A stretch of 20,631 bases of DNA, taken from Bacteroidales bacterium (GTDB lineage: Bacteria > Bacteroidota > Bacteroidia > Bacteroidales > WCHB1-69). The stretch covers positions 1 through 20,631 of the forward strand of contig JAAYQB010000123.1 of assembly GCA_012519525.1 (NCBI GenBank), in the 5' to 3' direction. The translations under genes and the position numbers were made by a program. Of this stretch, positions 1-8,877 are shown in pieces. A model generated the notes under the pieces. The model did not search any database and had not been told where the DNA came from. It saw only the letters and a list, made by a program, of their open reading frames with translations. Positions within the stretch are counted from its first letter, which is position 1. Each line of letters starts with the position of its first letter.

Positions 1-1
1 A

Positions 2-1441
2 ACCATTAGTTGTGCCACTATATGGCACGAAATAGAAAAATTGGAACTCATTGGCAAACAGGAAATTGAAAAATTGTCAGGATTGGAAAATAAACTCTTC
101 GGTTTTGAGAAAGATGAAGCCGTTGAACAAGCCTTTTCAATATTAGAAAACTCAAATATACGGACAGTTGGTCCGGAATTAATCTTTGGAAAAATATATG
201 ATTATATCGGTTTCAATAAAATTAAGGAAGAGATGTTTCGTCATTTGGTCATATCACGGTTGGCTTTTCCGTTAAGCAAGCTCAAGACAGTAGAATATCT
301 TTATCGTTATCAAGGCATTTTTCTCGATATTAACGCTGTTTATCGTTTTTTAGATAAACTGAATGACAAACTTAAATTAGAAGTGGAACAAATTAGTTTT
401 GAACACACAAAAAAGGTTTTGAATGGAGAAATTAGTATTGTTTTCTATGATATGACTACTTTGTATTTTGAGGCGAGTGATGAAGACGATTTGAGAAAAA
501 TAGGTTTTAATAAAGATGGTAAACATCAATGTCCACAAATTTTTATCGGGCTACTTGTCGGATTGGGAGGTTATGCCATAGGCTACGATATTTATGAAGG
601 GAATATTTACGAAGGACACACCTTGTTACCATTTATTGAGCGTATCAGCCAAAAACATAATTTATCCAAGCCGATTATTGTAGCTGATTCCGCTTTGCTT
701 TCTAAAGAAAATATTAAGATTTTGGAAACTCATGAATATGAATACATTCTTGGAGCAAGAATAAAAAACGAGTCGGAAGAATTGAAGAAAGAGATGCTTT
801 CCAACACATTTACAGATGGAAAGATAGTTTGTTTTCCTAAGGATGAAAACACAAGGCTTATAGTCAGTTATTCTGACAATAGGGCTAAAAAAGACGCTTA
901 TAATAGACAGAGAGGATTAAAACGATTAGAAAAGAAGATTAAATCTAATCGATTGACAAAATCAAGTATAAACAATAGAGGCTATAATAAGTATCTTAAA
1001 ATGGAAGGCGAGGTGTTTGTTGAAATTGATTATTCAAAATACGAACAGGACAGTGTGTGGGATGGCTTAAAGGGCTTTATTACAAATTCAAAATTGACTG
1101 ATAAAGAAGTAATTGCTAATTATAAGAACTTATGGTACATAGAACGGGCATTTCGCATGTCGAAAACAGATTTACGAATACGTCCCATTTACCATCGACT
1201 ACGGAACAGAATAGAAGCTCATATTTGTGTAGCTTTCACTGCATATAGTATTTACAAGGAGTTAGAACGTGTTTTGCATGCAGAGAAATCAACACTATCA
1301 TTGAAAAAAGCAGCCGAAATCACACATAATATGTATCAATTAACGTATACCCTTCCTGAATCAAAACATACAAAGACTCGTCTTCTGAAAATGGATAATC
1401 AGCAAAACGAATTATATCAAATTATTATTAAAAATTTTTAG
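2..1441 (+). mobile_element. IS1634-type DDE transposase, 5' end cut by the window edge
   Basis: This is the C-terminal part of a DDE transposase of the IS4/IS1634 type. The reading frame is open to the first bases of the window, so the true start lies outside; the TTG at 41 is an internal leucine codon. Counting residues from that TTG, the likely catalytic acids are D137 in YDMTTLYFE, D216 in IIVADSALLS and E368 in WYIERAFRMSKTDLRIRP; the last is the typical Y-x-x-E-R-x-F-R-x-x-K signature of this superfamily. A long insertion lies between the second D and the E, as in IS1634 relatives. No frameshift or internal stop is visible, so the visible part looks intact. The right end of the element must lie just beyond the stop codon, in or near the GGTGTTGCAAAGCGG sequence at 1441-1455, but the left terminal repeat is outside the window, so the exact boundary cannot be set. 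Confidence 0.85.
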
Positions 1442-1641
1442 GGTGTTGCAAAGCGGAAAACAGGCTTACGGAAAATAAAATATAAAATAATGCCAATAGA
1501 GAATAATAAAACAAAAGGAATCCAAAAAAACTTCCACTTCCTTTTTATTTTGTGTTTATAAACCATATCGTAAATACAGTAGATTGCAATGACATAATGT
1601 ATTATTAAAAAAATTTTTATCCAGAAAAAAAAGTTTTCCAT
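1438..1641 (-). CDS. Small two-helix membrane protein, PLDc_N-like, 3' end fused to the IS end
   Basis: A 67-residue protein with an ATG start. It has two hydrophobic segments, roughly residues 5-26 and 38-58, separated by a short basic stretch (KHKIKRKWK). The second helix, with its W-x-F-x-x-P...G-I-I-L-Y-F-I-F-R-K pattern, resembles the short PLDc_N (phospholipase D-nuclease N-terminal) membrane module found alone in many Bacteroidota; its function is unknown. The last codons (PVFRFATP and the stop) lie in or next to the terminus of the transposon to the left, and the stop overlaps the transposase stop by four bases. The original C-terminus was therefore probably replaced when the element inserted. 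The family match is weak, and the gene could also be a chance reading frame in AT-rich DNA. Confidence 0.5.
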   Translation of the reverse strand: MENFFFWIKIFLIIHYVIAIYCIYDMVYKHKIKRKWKFFWIPFVLLFSIGIILYFIFRKPVFRFATP

Positions 1642-2058
1642 ATTTTTATTGTTTTAAATCTATAATTATTTTAATTAAGTGTCCCCCTATATTAGACAGT
1701 TTTTTTTTTGTTAATATTTTTATTTTAAAAAGAACTTCATCTTTAACATTGTAAAAATATACTATTTTTTATTATCATCCGAAAAAAATAAAAATAAATA
1801 TAATAAAATAGAACAAAAATTTCTAAAAGGCAGTATCCCAATAAATGCTTATTTAGTGCAACTTAAAGTCTTTATTGTCTGAAGAAAAATAAAAAGCATT
1901 TTTTTATAAAAATAATTTTTTACTTATTGATTTTAGGGAAGAATGGATTTGAAAAAACTTCAAATTAAATAAGAATTTATGTTGTTTTTTTGTGTATTTT
2001 CGTAGACAAATGATTTAAATCATATTTAATTGATAATTAAAACGTAGCATTATTAAAA
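1642..2058. other. AT-rich intergenic spacer upstream of gyrA
   Basis: No gene is visible in these 417 bases. The region is very AT-rich with frequent stop codons in all frames. At 1680-1700 there is an out-of-character C-rich block, TGTCCCCCTATATTAGACAG, followed by ten T residues. It resembles a terminal inverted repeat of an IS3-like element, but no partner copy or transposase is present. A possible gyrA promoter -7 element, TATTTTCG at 1995-2002 (seven of eight matches to TAnnTTTG), lies about 57 bases before the gyrA ATG, but no good -33 TTTG sits at the expected distance. Confidence 0.6.
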
Positions 2059-4584
2059 ATGGAGACAAAAGGCGAAAGAATCATTCCGGTAAATATTGAG
2101 AAGCAAATGAAATCGGCATATATTGATTATTCTATGTCGGTAATTGTATCAAGAGCATTGCCTGATGTTAGAGATGGATTCAAACCGGTGCATAGACGCA
2201 TAATGTATGCGATGTGGGATACTAAAATATTATCGAATAGTCCAACTAAAAAATCAGCAAGAATAGTTGGGGAAGTATTAGGTAAATATCATCCTCATGG
2301 CGATACGGCGGTATACGATGCTATGGTGCGTATGGCTCAAGAGTGGTCGTTACGTTATCCTTTAATAGATGGACAAGGAAACTTTGGTTCTATCGACGGC
2401 GACGGTCCGGCAGCAATGCGATATACCGAAGCAAGGATGAAAAAAATAGCAGAAGAAATGCTAATCGATATTGACAAAGAAACTGTTGATTTTCAGTCAA
2501 ATTTTGATGATTCTTTACAAGAGCCTACAGTTTTACCTGCTAAAATACCCAATCTTTTATTAAATGGCTCTTCAGGAATTGCAGTAGGAATGGCAACCAA
2601 TATGCCCCCCCATAATTTAAGTGAAGTTGTAGATGGAATTATTGCTTATATAGATAACAGAGAAATCACAATAGATGGCTTAATGGAATTTATAAAAGCC
2701 CCTGATTTTCCTACAGCTTGTACCATTTATGGTTATGACGGTGTGCGAGATGCTTTCCATACGGGAAGAGGACGTATCATTATGCGAGGAGATGTTGTTA
2801 CTGAAATAGAAGAACACAGCCATGGAAGAGATAGAATAATTATTCAAAACATTCCTTATCAAGTTAGTAAATCAGAAATGGTACGTAAGATTGCTGATTT
2901 GGTAAAAGAAGGAAAAATAGAAGGAATAGCAGAAATAAGAGATGAATCGAAAAAAGATATTCGAATAGTTTTAGAACTTAAACGAGATGCAATAACAAGT
3001 ATTGTAATCAATAAGCTGTATCAATTTTCGCCGCTACAATCTTCTTTTAGTGTTAATAATGTTGCCTTGGTGAATGGTCAACCGAGAACATTAAATTTGA
3101 AAGAATTAATACATTACTATGTAGAGCATCGCCATGAAATAGTAATTCGTAGGTCACAATATGATTTACGAAAAGCCCAAGAAAGAGCACATATTCTCGA
3201 AGGATTACTAAAAGCTTTGGATATCATTGATGAAATTATAGATTTAATAAGAGCGTCTAAAACGGTAGAAGAGGCACGAAACGGATTAATGGAAAAATGG
3301 TCGTTTTCAGAAATACAAGCAGTAGCCATTGTCGAAATGCGATTACGTCAATTGGTCGGATTGGAAAGAGAAAAATTACAAAAAGAATACGACGATTTAC
3401 AAATCAGAATTGATTATTTGACACGACTACTTGCCAATGAAGACATGCGAATGCAAGTTATAAAAGAAGAATTATTAGAAATAAAAGAAAAATACGGAGA
3501 CGAAGCTCGAAGCAACATAGAATATACGGCAAGTGATTTTAGAATAGAAGATACTATTTCCGATGAAGATGTAATTATAACAATTTCACACTTAGGATAT
3601 ATCAAACGTACAAGTTTAAAAGAATACAAAGTTCAAAATCGAGGAGGAAAAGGGTCAAGAGGTTCTGATGCACGAGATACAGATTTTATAGAACATTTAT
3701 ACACGGCAACAAATCATAATTATTTATTGTTCTTTACAGAAAAAGGGAAATGTTTCTGGTTACGTGTATTCGAAGTTCCCGAAGGCTCAAAATCATCAAA
3801 AGGACGTGCTATACAGAATTTAATAAGTATTGATCCGGATGATAAAGTCAGAGCGGTAATAAATGTGAAAGATCTTTCAGACAAAGAATATATTAACAGT
3901 AACTATATTATATTGTGTACTGAAAAAGGAATTATCAAAAAAACCTCTCTCGAAGCATATTCAAGACCTCGTCAAAATGGAATCAATGCCATTACTATTC
4001 GTGAAGGAGATAATTTATTACAAGCTAAGTTAACAGATGGAAATTCAATTATATTAATGGCGCTGTATTCCGGAAAAGCAATACGTTTCCACGAAAAAAG
4101 AGTACGCCCTATGGGACGTAATGCTTCCGGTGTTAAAGGGATTACACTTGCAAATGAATCGGACAAAGTTGTTGGCATGATTTGTGTAAATAAAGAAGAA
4201 GAAGAGACGGATGACATTTTGGTTGTATCGGAAAACGGCTTTGGAAAACGTTCTTCTTTAGATGATTATCGAGAAACTAACAGAGGAGGTAAAGGAGTGA
4301 AAACGATTAATATTACTGAAAAAACAGGAAATCTGATTGCTATTAAAAATGTGAACGACAATGAAGATTTAATGATTATTAATCGTAGCGGAATCATTAT
4401 TCGTATGAAAGTAGCTGATTTACGTGTTGTTGGAAGAGCAACTCAAGGAGTTAAACTTATTGATTTAAAAGAAGACGATATTATTGCAGCAGTTACTCGA
4501 GTTCCTTCAGAAGACGACAATGATGAAGAAGAATATTCCGATAACGAACAACAAGGTGAAGAAATTATTGAAAACGAAAATTAA
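2059..4584 (+). CDS. gyrA: DNA gyrase subunit A
   Basis: GyrA is the breakage-reunion subunit of DNA gyrase, which introduces negative supercoils in an A2B2 complex with GyrB. The 841-residue length is normal. The N-terminal winged-helix/tower region carries the hallmark YIDYSMSVIVSRALPDVRDG; the catalytic tyrosine is Y122 in AAMRYTEARM. The quinolone-resistance region reads HPHGDTAVYDA, with Thr at residue 83 and Asp at 87 (E. coli numbering coincides). The C-terminal beta-pinwheel has a GyrA box, QNRGGKG at 526-532, which separates it from ParC, and the expected repeated blades. The protein ends in a strongly acidic tail (DDNDEEEYSDNEQQGEE). The ATG start gives the canonical N-terminus with only a short lead. 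The gene is followed after 19 bases by a TPR gene on the same strand, a pairing also familiar in other Bacteroidota. Confidence 0.97.
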   Translation: METKGERIIPVNIEKQMKSAYIDYSMSVIVSRALPDVRDGFKPVHRRIMYAMWDTKILSNSPTKKSARIVGEVLGKYHPHGDTAVYDAMVRMAQEWSLRYPLIDGQGNFGSIDGDGPAAMRYTEARMKKIAEEMLIDIDKETVDFQSNFDDSLQEPTVLPAKIPNLLLNGSSGIAVGMATNMPPHNLSEVVDGIIAYIDNREITIDGLMEFIKAPDFPTACTIYGYDGVRDAFHTGRGRIIMRGDVVTEIEEHSHGRDRIIIQNIPYQVSKSEMVRKIADLVKEGKIEGIAEIRDESKKDIRIVLELKRDAITSIVINKLYQFSPLQSSFSVNNVALVNGQPRTLNLKELIHYYVEHRHEIVIRRSQYDLRKAQERAHILEGLLKALDIIDEIIDLIRASKTVEEARNGLMEKWSFSEIQAVAIVEMRLRQLVGLEREKLQKEYDDLQIRIDYLTRLLANEDMRMQVIKEELLEIKEKYGDEARSNIEYTASDFRIEDTISDEDVIITISHLGYIKRTSLKEYKVQNRGGKGSRGSDARDTDFIEHLYTATNHNYLLFFTEKGKCFWLRVFEVPEGSKSSKGRAIQNLISIDPDDKVRAVINVKDLSDKEYINSNYIILCTEKGIIKKTSLEAYSRPRQNGINAITIREGDNLLQAKLTDGNSIILMALYSGKAIRFHEKRVRPMGRNASGVKGITLANESDKVVGMICVNKEEEETDDILVVSENGFGKRSSLDDYRETNRGGKGVKTINITEKTGNLIAIKNVNDNEDLMIINRSGIIIRMKVADLRVVGRATQGVKLIDLKEDDIIAAVTRVPSEDDNDEEEYSDNEQQGEEIIENEN

Positions 4585-4603
4585 ACAATAAAATAAAAAT
4601 AAT

Positions 4604-5782
4604 ATGAAAAAATTTGTTTTTACCATTGGATTAGTTACATTAGTAACACTGAGCATGGCTCAAAGAAAAGAATTAAGTAATGCCTATAATCACTATTCAA
4701 ATAAATATTGGAGTAGAGCAAAAACAGCGATTGACAAGGCAGCAGAACACGAAGACACTAAAAATGATGCTCGTACATGGTTTTATCGAGGAAATATTTA
4801 TTTACAAATAGGATATGCTAAGCAAGAAAATCCCAATTCGGAGTATAAAAATTTATGTGATAATTGTGGAGAGATTGCTTATGATTCTTATGTAAAAGCA
4901 TTGCAGATAGACAAAACAATAGAAGCGTCTACTATGATGCCCAATAATCCTATTAAAGGAATAGATTTTTGTACGGATTTACTTTACAATGAAACCCTTG
5001 CAGAACTCAATAAAAATAACTTTGAAAGAGCGCTTGTGCTTGCCGAAAAATGTTATAACAGCAATCCTCATAGTGAAAGCGGAAATTTTATTTATGCCGT
5101 AGCAGCTGAATATGCCAATAAAAAAGACATAGCAAAAGCACGTTATAGTGCAATGATTAATAGGAAAAAACCTACACTAATGTTTGAGCCTTATATACAA
5201 TTGGCATTAATATATAAAGAAGAAAAAGATACGGCTCGTGCATTAAAAGCTATAAAAGCAAGACCAGCTGAAGACACCACATTTAATATAAAATATGTTA
5301 TTAATAAATCAGTAATACTTACGTGGGCAGGCGAAACGGAAGAAGCAACTGCTATAATGGACGAAGCTCTTGCAAAAGATCCGAATAATCATTTGTTATT
5401 GTTTGGACTTGGAACGGCATTTAGCGATCAAAAGAAATACGAAGAAGCAGAAAAATATTTAAATAAAGCATTAGAAATCAAACCTAATGATGTTAATATT
5501 GTTTATAACTTAGGAAATAGTTATTACAATCATTATGCAGAGAAATTCAACAAAATGGACGAAATTAAAGACAATGACGAATACGAAAAAGAGAAACAAG
5601 AATGTCAAGTTTTGTTAAGAAAAGCACTTCCTCTGCTTGAAAAAGCCCATGAAATGGACCCTGAGGATAGAAATACATTGATAATGTTAAAAATAGTTTA
5701 CCCAAGAATTGATACAACAACCGACGAAGAAAAAGAAGCTTTTTCAACTAAGCTAAAAGCAGTAGATGAAAAATTAAAATAA
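4604..5782 (+). CDS. Secreted tetratricopeptide-repeat protein downstream of gyrA
   Basis: A 392-residue protein with a Sec signal peptide (MKKFVFTIGLVTLVTLSMA, cleavage likely after A19, before QRK), so probably periplasmic or attached at the envelope. The rest is alpha-helical with TPR-type repeats. The clearest is at about 263-296 (LLLFGLGTAFSDQKKYEEAEKYL..ALEIKP), followed by another at about 297-355; degenerate ones occur near 58-104 and 127-155. TPRs usually act as protein-interaction scaffolds; no enzymatic motif is seen. A Cys pair at 85 and 88 (CDNC) is a local oddity. It probably shares a transcript with gyrA, although a functional link to supercoiling is unlikely for an exported protein. 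It ends only 3 bases before the stop of convergent pdxJ, with no obvious terminator hairpin between them. Confidence 0.85.
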   Translation: MKKFVFTIGLVTLVTLSMAQRKELSNAYNHYSNKYWSRAKTAIDKAAEHEDTKNDARTWFYRGNIYLQIGYAKQENPNSEYKNLCDNCGEIAYDSYVKALQIDKTIEASTMMPNNPIKGIDFCTDLLYNETLAELNKNNFERALVLAEKCYNSNPHSESGNFIYAVAAEYANKKDIAKARYSAMINRKKPTLMFEPYIQLALIYKEEKDTARALKAIKARPAEDTTFNIKYVINKSVILTWAGETEEATAIMDEALAKDPNNHLLLFGLGTAFSDQKKYEEAEKYLNKALEIKPNDVNIVYNLGNSYYNHYAEKFNKMDEIKDNDEYEKEKQECQVLLRKALPLLEKAHEMDPEDRNTLIMLKIVYPRIDTTTDEEKEAFSTKLKAVDEKLK

Positions 5783-5785
5783 AAA

Positions 5786-6511
5786 TTATTTTTTCAACTG
5801 TTGTAAATACATTTGTATTGTATTTTCTAATCCGTAATACAAAGCATCACAAATAAGTGCATGCCCTATGGATACTTCTTTTAAATTAGGAATATTAGCA
5901 TAGAAATAGGCTAAGTTTTCAAGATTCAAATCATGACCGGCATTTAGTTCTAATCCTATTTCTTCGGCTTTTTGAGCAGCTATTATAAAATCTTTGATTG
6001 CAAGTTCCGGATTGCTTGGATAAGTTGAGGCGTATGATTTCGTATAAAGTTCTATTCGTTGAGTTCCACATTCTAACGCATGCTCTACCATTATAGGATC
6101 GGCTTCAACAAAAATAGAAGTACGAATATTCTCACGTTTAAATATATCGATTATTTCTTTTAAAAAGGAAGCATGCTTTATTGTATTCCATCCTGCATTA
6201 GAAGTAATAGCCTCAGGCGGGTCGGGAACGAGAGTAACTTGATGAGGTTTAACACGCAATACCAAATCAATAAATTTGTCGGAAGGATAGCCTTCAATAT
6301 TAAATTCGGTAGTTATTACGGGTTTTAAATCTATAACATCTTGATAGCGAATATGACGCTCATCAGGACGGGGATGAACAGTAATTCCTTGTGCACCAAA
6401 TCGCTCACAATCAATTGCTGTTTGAACGACATCGGGCATATTTTCACCTCTTGCATTGCGTAAGGTAGCTATTTTATTTATATTGACACTTAGTTTACAT
6501 GTATTAACCAT
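5786..6511 (-). CDS. pdxJ: Pyridoxine 5'-phosphate synthase
   Basis: PdxJ is the cytoplasmic TIM-barrel enzyme that condenses 1-deoxy-D-xylulose 5-phosphate with 3-amino-2-oxopropyl phosphate to give pyridoxine 5'-phosphate, the ring-closing step of DXP-dependent vitamin B6 synthesis. The 241-residue length is typical. Family signatures are LSVNINKIATLRNARG at the N-terminus, GITVHPRPDERHI with the catalytic His at 46, an acidic TTEFNIEG strand (E69 or E73 as the active-site Glu), TLVPDPPE at 94-100, the second His in LNAGHDLNLENL (H193), and the C-terminal phosphate-binding SIGHALICDALYYGL. The ATG at 6511 adds a few residues before the conserved LSVNINK. It lies 17 bases downstream of the porT-like gene on the same strand and may be cotranscribed with it. 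Confidence 0.96.
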   Translation of the reverse strand: MVNTCKLSVNINKIATLRNARGENMPDVVQTAIDCERFGAQGITVHPRPDERHIRYQDVIDLKPVITTEFNIEGYPSDKFIDLVLRVKPHQVTLVPDPPEAITSNAGWNTIKHASFLKEIIDIFKRENIRTSIFVEADPIMVEHALECGTQRIELYTKSYASTYPSNPELAIKDFIIAAQKAEEIGLELNAGHDLNLENLAYFYANIPNLKEVSIGHALICDALYYGLENTIQMYLQQLKK

Positions 6512-6528
6512 AATATAAAGTTTTTCTG

Positions 6529-7251
6529 TTATTCGAATAAAAATGAAAGATGAAATATTTTTGAATGCAAATAATTGATACTATTGGTGTAAAAATTATC
6601 TTCATTTTTTAATAAATTAAGCATACCGTACGACATTTTAAGTTCAATGCTAAATTTGAATAAATTCATATACATATCGATTCCGGTTCCTACTTGAGCT
6701 TGCACATCGCTTCTTAACAGTTTAAGTTTTATAACATCTGAAGTTTGTGATTGTTTTTTAGCTTGAGATGCAAGGTCAATGCTGTATTGTGCCCCGGCAA
6801 TTACATAAAATCGAACATTTTGCATACGAATAGATTTGAATTTTACTAATAAAGGAAAATCTAAATTAACGGATTCGATTTTTTTATCTACTTTTGATAA
6901 AAGGCTGTTATTGTATCGAATATTGTAGGTTACAATTCTATCTTGCAAAGAAATTTCAGGGATAAAACGTAAATTAAAATGATTGCCTAAATGCAAATCG
7001 GAAACAATACCGATGTTAAATCCGCTCATAGGAACTGTTTCGATAACCATTAAAGAATCAAATGGATTTAAATTTGTTTTAGGTTTTATAGAAAAATTTG
7101 CCATATTATAACCAATCATAAATCCGAAGTGGAACTTTTTTTGATCATAATATACCAAATTAGGAGCTCTTTGTGGTCTTCGTTGGGCATATATTGCACT
7201 GTGATGTATGCCCACAATCAGAATAAAATATATTAAAACCTTTTTTTTCAA
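6529..7251 (-). CDS. porT: PorT/SprT-like outer-membrane protein of type IX secretion
   Basis: A 240-residue protein with an N-terminal hydrophobic signal (MKKKVLIYFILIVG...AIYA, cleavage near residue 22) and a predicted beta-barrel with alternating hydrophobic strands ending in an aromatic residue region (HLSFLFE), as in outer-membrane barrels. The segment after the signal, NLVYYDQKKFHFGFMIGYN at about 31-49, matches the conserved start of PorT from Porphyromonas and SprT from Flavobacterium, a component needed for the type IX secretion system and gliding. The general PorT-like barrel family is wider than true PorT, but the YFDQ-K-FHFGF-type motif favours genuine PorT. The start must be the TTG at 7251: there is no in-frame ATG upstream before a stop, and the signal peptide begins here. 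pdxJ follows after 17 bases. Confidence 0.82.
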   Translation of the reverse strand: MKKKVLIYFILIVGIHHSAIYAQRRPQRAPNLVYYDQKKFHFGFMIGYNMANFSIKPKTNLNPFDSLMVIETVPMSGFNIGIVSDLHLGNHFNLRFIPEISLQDRIVTYNIRYNNSLLSKVDKKIESVNLDFPLLVKFKSIRMQNVRFYVIAGAQYSIDLASQAKKQSQTSDVIKLKLLRSDVQAQVGTGIDMYMNLFKFSIELKMSYGMLNLLKNEDNFYTNSINYLHSKIFHLSFLFE

Positions 7252-7317
7252 ACAAAAATAATTTAGTCAGGAAAATAACGTCTATTAGATATTTTTATTA
7301 TACTATAGGAAGATAAC

Positions 7318-7348
7318 AAAAAAAACCATATTGCACAATATGGTTTTT
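7318..7348 (-). terminator. Intrinsic terminator after tRNA-fMet
   Basis: A perfect 13-base inverted repeat (arms 7321-7333 and 7336-7348, core CCATATTG/CAATATGG) lies nine bases past the 3' end of the tRNA on the minus strand. It is followed in that direction by a run of eight T residues (the A-run at 7318-7325). Because the arms are flanked by A and T runs on both sides it could work in either direction, but only the tRNA points into it. Confidence 0.8.
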
Positions 7349-7356
7349 GAAAAAAG

Positions 7357-7428
<72 letters not shown>

Positions 7429-7449
7429 ATGTCTATTATAAAATTGGTG

Positions 7450-7480
7450 CAAAAATAAATAAATTTTTAATAGAAAACAA
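7450..7480 (-). promoter_or_regulatory. Bacteroidota-type promoter of the initiator tRNA
   Basis: On the minus strand TTG (7480-7478) is followed after 20 bases by TATTTTTG (7457-7450), an exact match to the Bacteroidota sigma-ABfr -7 consensus TAnnTTTG with correct spacing to the -33 element. Transcription would start about 15-20 bases before the mature tRNA 5' end at 7428. It lies wholly in the 58-base gap behind the methyltransferase gene. Confidence 0.65.
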
Positions 7481-7486
7481 CTAAAA

Positions 7487-8134
7487 CTAAAAAAAATGAA
7501 TATTTTTTCCAATAAAGAAATAAGCATTTGACCGATTGCCGTTCATGGTAGGGAAAGTTGTAGTTTGAAAAGAAAGGCATTGAAATAATTGTAAGCTTTT
7601 TTCAACCCAATCTAATGTGTGATGACGTAAGACCAAACCTTCCGGAAGTGTAAAAACTCCGTATGTTTTATATTTTTCATAAGATTCATTGTAGCGTTTT
7701 TTATTTCGTTCATCGGTATTGAGAAGAAAATCGTTCACATAAATAATGCCTTTTGGTTTTAAAACTCTTTTTATTTCTTTTAGTAAAAATAATTGTGCCT
7801 CATTCTCTATAATACAAGTAAGTACTGCAAATAAAAACACTGCATCGAAACTATTGTTCGGAAAATCAATTTTTTGCTGCTGTTGGACTTTTACATTTAA
7901 AAAAGGAAACTGTTGTTGGGCTCTTTCAATCATTTTTTCCGAAAAATCAATTCCAAATAATTCCGTATAACCGTTTTTGTATAATTCGTTTAAAGTTCGT
8001 CCATAACCGCAACCCACATCTAATATGGAAGAGTTTTTATGAAGATAAGGTTCAATTAATTCAAGATGTAAGGGAGTTGTAAATTCTTTATCGTACGCAA
8101 TTTGATTCCAAACTTTTTTTTGAGATACAGCCAT
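7487..8134 (-). CDS. Class I SAM-dependent methyltransferase
   Basis: A 215-residue soluble protein with a Rossmann-fold methyltransferase core of the Methyltransf_11/25 type. Motif I is ILDVGCGYGRT at about 37-47, followed by the acidic end of strand 2 (LFGIDFSEKMIERAQ), the motif II-like region NSFDAVFLFAVLTCI, and the post-core EIKRVLKPKGIIYVNDF. The substrate cannot be read from the sequence. The gene begins two bases after the truB stop, so it is very probably translated from the same mRNA, but this is not a recognised tRNA-methylating enzyme and a link to pseudouridylation would be speculation. Confidence 0.85.
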   Translation of the reverse strand: MAVSQKKVWNQIAYDKEFTTPLHLELIEPYLHKNSSILDVGCGYGRTLNELYKNGYTELFGIDFSEKMIERAQQQFPFLNVKVQQQQKIDFPNNSFDAVFLFAVLTCIIENEAQLFLLKEIKRVLKPKGIIYVNDFLLNTDERNKKRYNESYEKYKTYGVFTLPEGLVLRHHTLDWVEKSLQLFQCLSFQTTTFPTMNGNRSNAYFFIGKNIHFF

Positions 8135-8136
8135 AA

Positions 8137-8877
8137 TTATAATTCAAAATTTCTTTTTTTAGTTGCGTTTTTTTTGATTTTATCTTCATTAATTAATGGA
8201 CTAAAATCATGAGCTTCACTTATATTGAAACTTCCTATTTGAGTTCTACAGAGAGAACTTAAATAAGCCCCGCATCCTAGTGTTTTTCCTAAATCATTAG
8301 CTATAGAACGGATATAAGTCCCTTTGCTGCAATGGATTTCAAAATCAATTTCCGGAAGTGAAAAGCGGGTTATATCAAAAGAAAAAATCGTAACTTTTTT
8401 TGGCTTTAAATTGATTTCTTTGTTTTGGCGAGCATATTCAAAAGCGGATTTTCCTTTTAGTTTGATTGCTGAATAAGCGGGTGGAGTTTGGAAAATATTT
8501 CCTGTTAATTGAGCACATGCTTTTTTAACGTCTTCGAGAGTCAAGTGATTGTAAGGAAGAAAATTTTCGGGAAGATGTTCCAAATCATAGCTTTTTGTAG
8601 TTGCTCCTACAGTAAATGTTCCTGTATAGCGTTTGTCTAAATTTTGAAATTCAGCGATTTTTTTTGTGTATTTTCCTACGCAAACAATTAATAGTCCTGT
8701 TGCTAATGGGTCTAAAGTTCCTGCATGACCTATTTTAATCTTTTTGTGTCCCGTTATCGTTTTAATTTCATATTTTAATTTATTAATAACATCAAAAGAT
8801 GTCCATCTTAACGGTTTATTAATAAGTAAAATAGAACCTTCTTCTACATTGATTTTTTGAAGAGCAGTGAGTATCAT
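8137..8877 (-). CDS. truB: tRNA pseudouridine(55) synthase
   Basis: TruB converts U55 in the T-loop of most tRNAs to pseudouridine. The 246-residue protein starts with the family pattern ILLINKPLRWTSFDVINKLK and carries the catalytic motif HAGTLDPLATGLL with nucleophile D56. It also has the RYTGTFTVGATTKSYD strand, the QTPPAYSAIKLKGKSAFEYAR block and the CSKGTYIRSIANDLGK motif. It is slightly short because the C-terminal PUA domain is absent, as is common in Bacteroidota TruB. The ATG directly follows the stop codon of the transglycosylase gene with no gap, implying translational coupling, and a methyltransferase gene follows after two bases. Confidence 0.96.
   Translation of the reverse strand: MILTALQKINVEEGSILLINKPLRWTSFDVINKLKYEIKTITGHKKIKIGHAGTLDPLATGLLIVCVGKYTKKIAEFQNLDKRYTGTFTVGATTKSYDLEHLPENFLPYNHLTLEDVKKACAQLTGNIFQTPPAYSAIKLKGKSAFEYARQNKEINLKPKKVTIFSFDITRFSLPEIDFEIHCSKGTYIRSIANDLGKTLGCGAYLSSLCRTQIGSFNISEAHDFSPLINEDKIKKNATKKRNFEL

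Noticed and set aside
2059..4584. Topoisomerase IV subunit ParC instead of GyrA
   Set aside because: A GyrA box (QNRGGKG) and a full C-terminal pinwheel are present, which ParC lacks.
7253..7260. Perfect TATTTTTG motif directly before the porT-like TTG start
   Set aside because: It ends one base before the only possible start codon, so transcription would begin inside the gene; probably a chance match in AT-rich DNA.
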